Origin: Flavobacteriales bacterium
Lineage (GTDB): Bacteria; Bacteroidota; Bacteroidia; Flavobacteriales_F; PHOS-HE28
Reading direction: 5' to 3'
DNA length: 13,934 nt
Assembly: GCA_016713865.1 (NCBI GenBank)
Contig: JADJOG010000039.1
Coordinates: forward strand, 1 to 13,934
Part shown: positions 6,585-13,934 of the stretch, piece after piece
Layout: each line of letters starts with the position of its first letter
Position numbering within the stretch: the first letter of the stretch is position 1
Translations under genes and position numbers: made by a program
The notes under the pieces: generated by a model
The model's input: only the letters and a program-made list of their open reading frames with translations
The model's database searches: none
Told to the model about the DNA's origin: nothing

Positions 6585-8465
6585 TCATCGCAGCACCACC
6601 AATCGCTGCACGCCCACTATCGATCCATCCTTGCGGGAAAACTGCGCCAGTAGTAAGCCATTGCGAAGTGCGCCGATGTCAATCGTGGTGCCCGATGTTC
6701 CGAGTTGTTGTTGGAGCACGATGCGGCCAGCGGCGTCGAACAAGGCGATGGTGCAACCATGCATTGGACCCGAGGTGAGCACTGTTAACCGATCACGGGC
6801 AGGGTTCGGTGTCAAGATGAAGAACATGGCGGCTTCTGCTCCATTCAGCTGCGTGCTGATGTCAGCGCACGAAGTCCACACACCCGGCAGCACGTTGGCC
6901 GTGTAGCTGTTCAAGCTGTCGATGTCCGCGCCAATGCTGGTGCCGTCGGAGGCTGTGCTGTAATAAGGACTTGTGGGCAGCAAGGCGTAGTTGTCGTTCG
7001 CTGCATCAACGAACCCAACGGGCGCGATGCCCGCTGGGAACCAATGGTTGGGCGGGTAGCTCGCGGGATTTCCATTGGGCCCGCCCGGCGTCCCGAAGAG
7101 CACGTTGTGCGAGAAGGTCGAGCCCGGGAAGTAGGTATTGATCGTTGGGTTGCCGCAGCCCGAGCCCGTGCCGCAAACGCCGTAGTTGCCGAAGCCGGCG
7201 ATGTTGTCCTGGAAGGTGAGGAAGAGCGTGGGATCGCCGCCAGCACTGGTGGTGGTGCCCGCATTGAGGCTGGTGTTGTGGCGGATCGTGAGATGCTCGG
7301 TGCCGTTGAGGAACTGGTACATCTTGTTCACGTTGCTGATGTCGTACGCCAGGTTGTGCTCCACCAGGATGCGCGTACTCACGGGATTGTCCAGTTGGTC
7401 ATCGTGCCCACTGAAGTTGTAGCCGCCATCACTACCGGTGAGGATGTTGTAGCGCCAAGTAACGTCGGTGACGCGGCTCCACATGGAAGCGCCGCTCTGC
7501 GTGCGCGGCGTGATCAGCACCGCGAAGCCGTTCTGGCAATCGGCCCAGTTGTTCTCAAGGATGTTGCCTTCCACGAGCACACGTTGCGCATTCTTCAGCT
7601 CGAAGATGTTCTTCACGCACCACGGCGTTCCCGCGTAATCCGAATGGCCTTCCTGCCAGCTTCGTGGCTTGAAGAAGTGGTTGTTGCGCACTTCGATGTC
7701 GGCTGGCACAAGGTCTTGGATGGCGGGGTTGGCGCCGCCGAACATCACGTTCTCGCCGCTGCCTTCGAGGTGGTTGTTCACCAGCTTGAAAGGCCCAGGT
7801 CCGTTCCATCCGCAGATGGCCTGCGCATCCTGGCTCGTGCTTTTGCAATCGCTGATGTGGCAATTAATCACCGCCGTGCGCGCACTGTTCAGCATGATGC
7901 CGCGCTTGGTGCCCAACGCCGCATCGCCATGGATGTACACGCGGTCGAGCACGATGTCGTGCGGCAAAGCGCTCAAGGTGTTCTGCGTGCCGTCGCCGAT
8001 GCGGATGATGTCGCTGGTGTAGCCGGTGGAAGCGACCTCGAGCCCCATGAGGTAGTAGTGATGCGCGCCGCTGAGAAAGGTGAGTGCGCTCTGGTTGGCT
8101 GGCGCTTGGAAGCGGGCGAGCGCACCAGCATACGATGGATCGATGCGCTGATCGGCAGGTGGCAGTTGCGCGTCGGGCACATTGGTGCGGATCACGATCC
8201 ATTCATCGCCGGTCTTGGCAGGCAGCGTGATCGATGCGGGATACGTATGGCCTGCCTGCAGCAGGATGGTGGTGCCAGGCTCGGCGTTGTTGATGGCCAT
8301 TTGCAACTGGCCATTCAAGTAGTCGCAGCCGCTGGAGCAAACGGTGATGGTGTTCGCAGTGCTGGGGTAGCACACGCTCAGGAATTCGAGCGGCAGTTCA
8401 GGCATTACCTGAGCATGCGACACAATGGTCCACGTAAAGACCAGGAGCAGGTTAGCGCAGCGCAT
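6585..8465 (-). CDS. Secreted right-handed beta-helix protein with T9SS C-terminal sorting domain
   Basis: The 626-residue protein starts with a signal peptide (MRCANLLLVFTWTIVSHA, cut before Q). The body is a parallel beta-helix of the pectate-lyase/NosD kind, with repeated short strands such as HDIVLDRVYIHGD, TAVINCHISDC, FKLVNNHLEGSGENVMFGG, IEVRNNHFFKP, VLVEGNILENNW and LTIRHNTSLN (about residues 150-430). The last ~75 residues form a type A T9SS sorting domain: PNPARDRLTV, LFDAAGRIV, GLLLAQF and RLVV close to the end. It should be exported by Sec, moved across the outer membrane by T9SS, and released or anchored. Beta-helix proteins of this sort act on polysaccharides or as adhesins; no catalytic residues are certain. 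The frame is open further upstream to 8879, but the signal peptide fixes the start at 8465, which also leaves 64 bp to the divergent S41 gene. Confidence 0.88.
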   Translation of the reverse strand: MRCANLLLVFTWTIVSHAQVMPELPLEFLSVCYPSTANTITVCSSGCDYLNGQLQMAINNAEPGTTILLQAGHTYPASITLPAKTGDEWIVIRTNVPDAQLPPADQRIDPSYAGALARFQAPANQSALTFLSGAHHYYLMGLEVASTGYTSDIIRIGDGTQNTLSALPHDIVLDRVYIHGDAALGTKRGIMLNSARTAVINCHISDCKSTSQDAQAICGWNGPGPFKLVNNHLEGSGENVMFGGANPAIQDLVPADIEVRNNHFFKPRSWQEGHSDYAGTPWCVKNIFELKNAQRVLVEGNILENNWADCQNGFAVLITPRTQSGASMWSRVTDVTWRYNILTGSDGGYNFSGHDDQLDNPVSTRILVEHNLAYDISNVNKMYQFLNGTEHLTIRHNTSLNAGTTTSAGGDPTLFLTFQDNIAGFGNYGVCGTGSGCGNPTINTYFPGSTFSHNVLFGTPGGPNGNPASYPPNHWFPAGIAPVGFVDAANDNYALLPTSPYYSTASDGTSIGADIDSLNSYTANVLPGVWTSCADISTQLNGAEAAMFFILTPNPARDRLTVLTSGPMHGCTIALFDAAGRIVLQQQLGTSGTTIDIGALRNGLLLAQFSRKDGSIVGVQRLVVLR

Positions 8466-8529
8466 GTTGATCAATGAAGGCGAATGTAGGCGGATGCTGA
8501 AAGCGATCCCTTTTCCCGAGATTCGGCCC

Positions 8530-10009
8530 ATGCACGCATCCCGACCGCTTCTGATTCTCATCGGCGCCCTGCTCGCCACATCCGGTCTCGCCCAACCCTG
8601 CAACTGCCCCACCACCTTCAACTGGATGGTGACCACTTTCGAGGAGAACGACGCCGGCTTCCAACTCGTGGTGGACCGCAAGGGCGCTGCGGAATATGCC
8701 AAGCACACCGAAGTCCTGCGCAAGCGCGCGCAGCAGAGCAACGATGTGATATCGTGCACGGAGGTGATGAACGAATGGCTGCAATGGTTCCGCAGGGGAC
8801 ACATCGGCATAGGGCTCACGGAGCAGGGGCAGGCGGCGATGCAACCGACCGCAGGGTCATCGGCGCAGCCAACAGCCATGCCCGAAGCGCGTTTGGTGAA
8901 GATCGCCGAGGCGGATCTGGTGAAGCGCTACCAGAAGGCCGGAAATGAGCGCCATCCGTTGGAAGGCGTATGGACCATGGGGGCCTATCGTGTGGGCATG
9001 GTGCGCCAGCCGAAGGATCCTTCTCGCTTCGATGCGGTGATCCTGAGTTCGCAGAACAAGAACTGGAAGCCCGGCATGGTGAAGGCTGAAGTGCAGCAGC
9101 AGGCCGATGGTCGATACACCGGTACGTTCTACATGGGCGATCATTCGCGGCGCGATGTGGAAGCGACCATGCTCGGCACCAGCGGTGGGCTGTTGGAGAT
9201 GAACGGCATCTGGCAACGGCAGCAGCCCGTGGCTCAACTCACGCAGTTGGAGCTGATCCATCTGCGCGTGCTGGATGCCGAAGCACCATTCCTCATGCCG
9301 CTGAGCGAACGCACGCTCTACCTGCGCATCCCCTCGTTCGCCTTCGAGCAGAAGGATGTTGATCGACAGCGTGCTCTCCGCCAATGATGCGCTGATCCGT
9401 AAGACGGAGAACTTCATCATCGACATACGCAACGGCACCGGCGGCAGCGATGCCAGCTATGCTGGTCTCATACCATACCTCTATTCCGGCCCCATCCGTT
9501 CGGTAGGGGTGAAGCTGTGGTGCACCGAATTGAATGCCGCCGGTTACGAGTCGTACGCCGATATGTTCGGCCGTGATACGGAGGATGGTCAGCGCTGCGC
9601 GGAGATCGCCACGCGGATGCGCGGCGCACTCGGCACCTGGTTGGAGATGGATGCACAGCCATGGTCGGTGGACAGCTCGCATACCGTGCTGCCGTTTCCG
9701 CAACGCGTTGGCATTGTCTGCAACGAACGCAATGGCAGCACCGACGAGCAGTTCCTATTAGAGGCGCGCACCAGCTACAAGGTGAAGCTCTTCGGCAGGC
9801 CCACCTTCGGCACGCTCGATGTCTCGAATATGCGTCAGGTCGCTTCGCCCGATGGCTGCTTCGAACTCGCCTACACCATGAGCATGAGCCACCGCCTACC
9901 GCACATGCCGGTGGATGTGATGGGCATTCAGCCGGACCACTACCTGGATGAAGGCATCCCCGCGATGGAGTGGGTGGGTTATGTGCAGGGCGTGATGGAG
10001 GGGCGCTAA
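8530..10009 (+). pseudogene. Secreted S41-family serine peptidase, one frameshift
   Basis: Two frames (8530-9387 and from about 9356 to 10009) join into one ~492-residue protein. It starts with a signal peptide (MHASRPLLILIGALLATSGLA). The C-terminal half carries the S41 core: RIPSFAFEQK, then MLIDSVLSANDALI, FIIDIRNGTGGSDASY, the catalytic region NERNGSTDEQFLLEA (S403 and E406 in corrected numbering), and FGRPTFGTLD. This variant is the Bacteroidota S41 type related to tail-specific proteases, probably periplasmic. The break is at 9352-9355, where AAGGATG should be AAGATG to keep Q-K-M-L-I-D in frame; one extra G. Catalytic residues lie after the break, so the observed frame would be inactive unless the G is an error. 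It ends 5 bp before the stop of the convergent membrane protein gene. Confidence 0.8.
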
Positions 10010-10014
10010 CACGA

Positions 10015-10381
10015 TCAACGGCCTCGTAGGCTCAGTATCACTTCCAATAGGCCCAGCGCTGCAATGAAACCCTGCAGCCAGAAGAGCTCCGTCATCAGCA
10101 CTTGCACGCCGATCCAGATCAATGTGCCCGCGCCAAGGATGAGCGCGCTGCGCGATGCATGCACGCTTCGCCGCAGTGTGAGCACGAAGCCTGCGCTGTG
10201 GCCCAGTCCAAGCACCGGCTAGGATCGCACCCGGCCAGAAGAAGTTGGCGAAGAGCGTGCTGTGCATGAAATCGCGCGGCAGCTGAAGCAGCGATCCGTC
10301 AGGCGCGAGCATCAGGAGCGTTCCGCCGATGAGGGCATTGATGGCGAGGAAGCCTTGCGTAGTGATCAGCAGGAAGCGCAT
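10015..10381 (-). pseudogene. Small four-helix membrane protein, one frameshift
   Basis: Two minus-strand frames join into ~121 residues with four hydrophobic segments: FLLITTQGFLAINALIGGTL, FANFFWPGAILAVLGLGHSA, ALILGAGTLIWIGVQVLM and LQGFIAALGLLEVILSL. The break is near 10218-10224, where the minus strand reads CTAGCCGGTGCTTGG but one C fewer gives the expected A-V-L-G-L-G. The N-terminal piece runs from ATG 10381 (ATG 10414 is an alternative) and the C-terminal piece to the stop at 10015. I do not recognise a named family; small inner-membrane proteins with an FFWPG.IL motif are common in Bacteroidota. It is convergent with the S41 gene. Its 5' end borders the broken cyclase tail on the other strand. 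Confidence 0.6.
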
Positions 10382-10409
10382 GGCGCGAAGGTCCTGATAT
10401 CTGGGATAG

Positions 10410-10422
10410 CCCACATTGTGGG
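10410..10422. promoter_or_regulatory. Short perfect palindrome upstream of the membrane protein gene
   Basis: CCCACA-T-TGTGGG is a perfect 6-bp inverted repeat, partly extended by ATA and TAT on its flanks. It lies 29 bp upstream of the minus-strand start at 10381, where an operator would sit. It also lies near the left edge of the cyclase fragment, so it may instead be leftover coding sequence. Confidence 0.25.
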
Positions 10423-10627
10423 TATTGCAAACCCCGTCCGGAATGCCCTACTTCGTTGCATGAGCATTGCCATGCGCCAGACCGGATCGATGCTGCACTG
10501 GAGAATGGGTGTGTGCGCCATCGGCATGCACACCGGTCCGGTGGTTGCGGGCATCGTGGGCGTGAAGAAGTTCCAATACGACATCTGGGGCGCCTACACC
10601 GGGACGGTGAACACGGCCAGCCGCATG

Positions 10628-10651
10628 CGTCTTCGTCCCGATTCATCGGGA
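10628..10651. repeat. 24-bp palindromic insertion inside the cyclase remnant
   Basis: Compared with the intact paralog, exactly 24 bp are inserted in frame after the codons for A-S-R-M. The insert holds a perfect hairpin, TCCCGAT-TC-ATCGGGA (10636-10651), preceded by CGTCTTCG. TCCCGAT/ATCGGGA hairpins are frequent in Bacteroidota intergenic repeats and terminators, so this may be a tiny mobile palindromic element. Confidence 0.5.
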
Positions 10652-10740
10652 GAGAGCAGCGGCGAAGTGGGCAAGGTGAACATCAGAGAGGCGACTTATG
10701 CGCTGGTGAAGAACGCGGTGATGGCGGACGCTAACACGCT

Positions 10741-10765
10741 AACACGCAACCCGTCAACCCGCAAC
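10741..10765. repeat. AACACGCAACCCG-type short repeat, copy in cyclase remnant
   Basis: These 25 bases are identical to 12887-12911 in the downstream cyclase, although the coding sequence on both sides has many synonymous differences. They fall in the linker after the catalytic domain. The preceding CTAACACG steps extend the repetitive character. Confidence 0.6.
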
Positions 10766-10885
10766 GCGCCCTGCATTCACCTTACCCCCGCGCGGAAAAG
10801 TGAAGGCGAAAGGCAAGGGGGAGATGGAGATGTACTTTGTTCAACCGGGCTCATGACAGCGCACGACATCGAACATGGATCACGC

Positions 10886-12999
10886 ATGAGAAAGCCCTTC
10901 ATCAGCATCGTTTGCGGTGCGCTGTTGTTCTGCACTGGTGTGCACGCGCAGAACAAGGCCTTGATCGACTCCTTGCGCGCGGGTGATCGGCCCACTAACG
11001 GACACAACGCGCATCGTGGTTTTATACGACCTGAGCTGGGAGCTCGCCGATGCCGGGGACTATCAGCAGGCGAAGGTGCAGGCGGACAGCATGATGGCGC
11101 TCGCCATCCGCACGGGCTCCGTGAACGCCAGGGCCAACGCGTACAACATCCTGGGCGAGATCGCCCAACGGCTGGACGATTACCCGGAAGCACGGCGTTG
11201 TTTCTCCGAATGCCTTCGGCTGAACCAAGAGACCGGGAGGGAACGCAACGTGGCCGGTGCGTTGAACAACATGGCGAACGTGAAGCGCAAGGAAGGGGAC
11301 CTGGCCGGCGCCCTGGGCGACTACTTCGCCGCCGTGGCGATCAATCAGCGCCTGGGCAATGAGGACTGGCTGGGAAAGAACTACGACAACATCGGCACCA
11401 TCTACCTCCGACTAGGCGATCACCCCAAAGCCTTGGACCACATGCTGAAAGCCCTCGCGCTCCGCGAACGGATCGGCGACAAGCCCGGCATCGCCACCTC
11501 GTACAGCAACCTGGGCTTATTCTACCAGCAACAGTCCGACCTGAAAGAGGCCTTGCGTTACACCCGGGCAGCCTTGAAGACACGGGAGGAGATGGACGAC
11601 CCGAACGGAATGGCGATCTCACACGTGAACATCGCCAGCATCCTGAACGACTCCGGGCAGCATGCGGCCGCATTGAAGGAAGCCGAGGAGGCCATGCGCA
11701 TCGCCAGGGAGATCGGTGCCCAATACACCTTGGTCGCCGCATACGCCTATGCGGGAAAAGCCCATGAAGGACTCGCGCAGGATGCCGAAGCGCTGCGCGC
11801 GTATGAGGCGGGGCGCACATTGGCGCAGCAGATCGACGACCGGAGCGACCAGGCCGAGCTCTCGCTGATGGCCGTGGCGGTGCTCACCCGGAGCAAGCGG
11901 TACGACGCATCGCGCAGCTACCTGGGTTCCGCCATCGAAGTGGCGCGCACGGGGAAGCCGCGAAATGCTGTCGACCGCATACCGCGAACTGGAACGGTTG
12001 GACAGCATCAACGGCGATTGAAAGGCGCCTGCCTCGACCACCGCATGCATGTGCTGTACCGTGACAGCATCTACAATGCCTCGAACACCGAGGAGACCAC
12101 GCGCCTGCGGATGCAATATGACTTCGACAAGCAGGAAGCGGCCACCCAAGCGGAACAGGAAAAGAAGGATGCGGTGACGGCTGAGCAGATCCGCCGCAAG
12201 GGACTGCAGCGCAACGCCCTGCTGGGCTTCGCCGTGTTCGGGATCGTGTTCGCGGTGGTGGACCTGCGCCGCCGCCGCCGCATCAAGCAGGAGCATGCAC
12301 GCAGCGAAGCACTGCTGCTGAACATCCTGCCGCAGGAAGTCGCCGACGAACTGAAGGCCAAAGGCCACGCCGACGCCAAGCACTTCGACACGGCCACCAT
12401 CCTCTTCACCGACTTCAAGGGCTTCACGCAAATGAGCGAGCAGCTTTCGCCGCAGGCGCTGGTCGCGGAACTCAACACCTGCTTCAGGCCTTCGATCACA
12501 TCATGGAGAAATACCGCATCGAGAAATCGAGACCATCGGCGATGCCTACATGGCAGCAGGCGGATTACCAGACCCGCAGCACGGCTCAGCGGCCGATGTG
12601 GTGCGCGCGGCCCTGGAGATGCAGGACTTCATGAAGCGCCACAAAGCCGAACGCGAAGCCGTCGGCAAACCATACTTCGAGATGCGCGTGGGCATCCACA
12701 GCGGTCCGGTGGTCGCCGGCATCGTGGGCGTGAAGAAATTCCAGTACGATATCTGGGGCGATACGGTGAACACGGCCAGCCGCATGGAGAGCAGTGGTGA
12801 AGTGGGAAAGGTGAACATCAGCGAGGCGACGTACGCGCTGGTGAAGGACTCGGTCGTTGCCGAAGACGGTGTAGCGCCCAACCCGCAACACGCAACCCGT
12901 CAACCCGCAACACGCCCCGCATTCACCTTCACCCCACGGGGAAAAGTGCAGGTGAAGGGGAAAGGGGAAATGGAGATGTATTTCGTCGCTCTATCGTGA
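10886..12999 (+). pseudogene. TPR sensor with class III adenylate/guanylate cyclase domain, five frameshifts
   Basis: Corrected for single-base shifts, this is one ~704-residue protein. A signal peptide (MRKPFISIVCGALLFCTGVHA) is followed by about seven TPR units (about residues 38-340; e.g. GALNNMANVKRKEGDLAGAL, NIGTIYLRLGDHPKALDHML, NLGLFYQQQSDLKEAL). Next are a DSI...MQYDFDKQ segment, one membrane helix (NALLGFAVFGIVFAVV, about 440-460), a short coiled stretch ending NILPQEVADELK, and a class III cyclase domain with the metal Asp residues in FTDFKGFT and IGDAYM, plus WGDTVNTASRM. The periplasmic TPRs would sense or bind partners and the cytosolic domain would make a cyclic nucleotide. Shifts: extra C near 10991, extra base near 11960, missing G near 12020, missing base near 12486, missing A near 12526. 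Main open pieces are 10886 to about 10992, from there to about 12486, and 12550-12999. Confidence 0.8.
12879..12914. repeat. AACCCGCAACACG short tandem repeat in the cyclase C-terminal linker
   Basis: CAACCCGCAACACG occurs at 12879-12892 and again at 12901-12914, with CAACCCGT between. It encodes a Gln/Pro/Arg/Ala-rich linker (NPQHATRQPATRP) between the catalytic domain and the final beta-strands (GKVQVKGKGEMEMYFV). The same sequence is present in the upstream cyclase remnant. Confidence 0.65.
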
Positions 13000-13934
13000 T
13001 GTCGCGCCTCCTCCTCATCCTCTTCTTCTGCGCCACAAGACAGGCATCCTTCTGCCAATATGTCGACTCACTGCTTCTTCAACTGGACAGTACGAGGCGC
13101 GACACCGTGCAAGTGGATCTGAACTTCAACATCGGCACCCAGTATAACAGTAGTTCACTAGGAACAGCGTATCTGAAGCGCAGCATTGCGATCTGCCGTG
13201 AGATCTCCGGATCTGCGGAACCCTCGGTTCGGGCTTACGCGCAAAGGGTTTTTCCGTCGCTCCTGAGCGCCCTGGCTTGGAATTACGAAGCAAGGGAATA
13301 TCGTCTGGAAGCGTTGAACTTGTATCGGGAAGCAGCAACCCTTTTTGAGCAGCGTGCTGATAGCGAAGCGATCATTGCTACACAGAACCAAATGGGTCTG
13401 TTGTTTCAGAATGCGGGGGATCGAAAAGGCGCTATGTCGTACTACCGCAGCGCGCTGGTCATGGCACTGTCAATGGACCACCCGTGGTGGCCTGCTTCCC
13501 TTAGAGCGCGCATGGCACGCCTATTCGTTGAAGAGGGCGCTTTGGATAGTGCGGATATCTATTTGAGCGAAAGCCTGAAGGACAGGATCAGCTCGCCGGT
13601 GCATTACCGGTTCCGGAACTTGGCCTTGCTCAGGGAGGCGCAAGGCGATATACCGGCAGCTCTTGCATGGCTCGATTCAAGTCTGTCAGAAAGCCGACGC
13701 TTGAATAGTCACATGATCGCCGGCTCCTCCTACCTCAACCTCGCACGGATATTGGAAGAGGACGGCCGGCAAACCGAGGCGTTGATCGCCTTGGATAGTT
13801 GTCTGGCTTTTTTCGATCACGGGGCCATGGAATACTATTGCCAATGCTTGCAAGTGCGCGGCAGCATCGCATTGTCATTGGGTCGGCTAGCGATGGCCGA
13901 AAGGGAACTTGAACGGGCCTTGGAGATTGCTCGA
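12999..13934 (+). CDS. TPR-repeat signalling protein, 3' end beyond window
   Basis: An uninterrupted 312-codon frame runs from ATG 12999 off the right edge with no stop. The start overlaps the cyclase stop by one base (TGATG), which suggests translational coupling and a shared operon. MSRLLLILFFCATRQASFC is a signal peptide ending before Q. TPR-like helix pairs follow: ALNLYREAATLFEQRADSEA, NQMGLLFQNAGDRKGAMSYY, RMARLFVEEGALDSADIYL, NLALLREAQGDIPAALAWL, NLARILEEDGRQTEALIALD and GSIALSLGRLAMAERELERA. From the context the missing C-terminal part may carry another cyclase, a histidine kinase or a LuxR-type output domain; none is visible. Codon use is a little more AT-tolerant than in the cyclase (many GAT, AGT, TTG), and unlike its neighbour it has no frameshift in view. 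Confidence 0.85.
   Translation, partial: MSRLLLILFFCATRQASFCQYVDSLLLQLDSTRRDTVQVDLNFNIGTQYNSSSLGTAYLKRSIAICREISGSAEPSVRAYAQRVFPSLLSALAWNYEAREYRLEALNLYREAATLFEQRADSEAIIATQNQMGLLFQNAGDRKGAMSYYRSALVMALSMDHPWWPASLRARMARLFVEEGALDSADIYLSESLKDRISSPVHYRFRNLALLREAQGDIPAALAWLDSSLSESRRLNSHMIAGSSYLNLARILEEDGRQTEALIALDSCLAFFDHGAMEYYCQCLQVRGSIALSLGRLAMAERELERALEIAR

Larger units (their letters stand above)
10495..10856 (+). pseudogene. C-terminal remnant of a class III nucleotide cyclase
   Basis: The translated piece GMHTGPVVAGIVGVKKFQYD, then TVNTASRM, SSGEVGKVNI and EATYALVKNAV matches the last third of the cyclase domain in the complete paralog at 12680-12850 almost word for word. It ends with GKVKAKGKGEMEMYFVQPGS and TGA at 10854-10856, but only after a frame change near 10785-10800. 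The key DIWGD-TVN segment is altered to WGAYTGTVN, and an 8-codon insertion follows ASRM. Everything upstream of the remnant (signal peptide, TPRs, membrane helix, first metal-binding Asp) is missing. Synonymous differences from the neighbour show it is an old paralog, not a fresh copy. Its 3' end is 29 bp before the next TPR-cyclase start, so it was probably the previous gene in a tandem row. Confidence 0.75.

Noticed and set aside
7044..8477. A 477-residue plus-strand open frame
   Set aside because: Antisense to the beta-helix gene, whose signal peptide and T9SS domain are clear; the antisense protein has no domain and a biased V/A/H composition.

Overview
The window looks like a GC-rich member of the Bacteroidota, probably a Flavobacteriales-like environmental lineage. 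The support is a secreted protein with a type IX secretion (T9SS) C-terminal sorting domain, a small fibronectin-III-like protein of a Bacteroidota type, TPR/class III cyclase signalling proteins with N-terminal signal peptides, and weak or absent Shine-Dalgarno sequences. The lineage is inferred; no rRNA or other marker gene is present.

Layout, left to right. (1) 1-465: a heavily decayed DUF3883 (NOV_C, PD-(D/E)XK-like) gene readable only across all three forward frames. (2) 466-874: a compact, strongly structured GC-rich element (643-765), then a palindromic operator/promoter region (808-844). (3) 875-2529: an XRE-HTH/ImmA-type metallopeptidase gene followed by a PIN-domain gene, joined by an odd ~100 bp G/C-tract insertion that removes the first gene's stop and the second gene's normal start. 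(4) 2530-3391: no recognisable gene, but a tandem array of 42-bp units, each with a CGATCG palindrome. (5) 3392-4023: a frameshifted fibronectin-III-like gene, then an unrecognised conserved-looking protein (4231-4872). (6) 5126-6515: an NmrA-type NAD(P)H-binding oxidoreductase divergent from an HxlR regulator, with three tandem TATCC-N-GGATA-like operators between them. (7) 6585-8465 (minus): a secreted parallel beta-helix protein with a T9SS sorting domain. (8) 8530-10009: an S41 peptidase broken by one frameshift. (9) 10015-10381 (minus): a small membrane protein with one frameshift. (10) 10495-13934: a tandem group of TPR/class III nucleotide cyclase signalling genes: a broken cyclase tail, a near-complete TPR-cyclase with five single-base shifts, and an intact but window-truncated TPR gene that starts inside the previous stop codon.

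Many otherwise well-preserved genes carry single-base indels (3.5 kb, 9.35 kb, 10.2 kb and five in 10.9-12.6 kb), often next to short homopolymers. They are either assembly errors or a patch of real gene decay; the sequence alone cannot decide. The best candidates for something undescribed are the structured element at 643-765, the 42-bp CGATCG array, the GC-rich insertion between the ImmA and PIN genes, and the small repeats and palindromes inside the cyclase paralogs. No clear new multi-gene system is evident. The XRE-ImmA/PIN pair with its palindromic upstream region is the nearest thing to a self-contained module.
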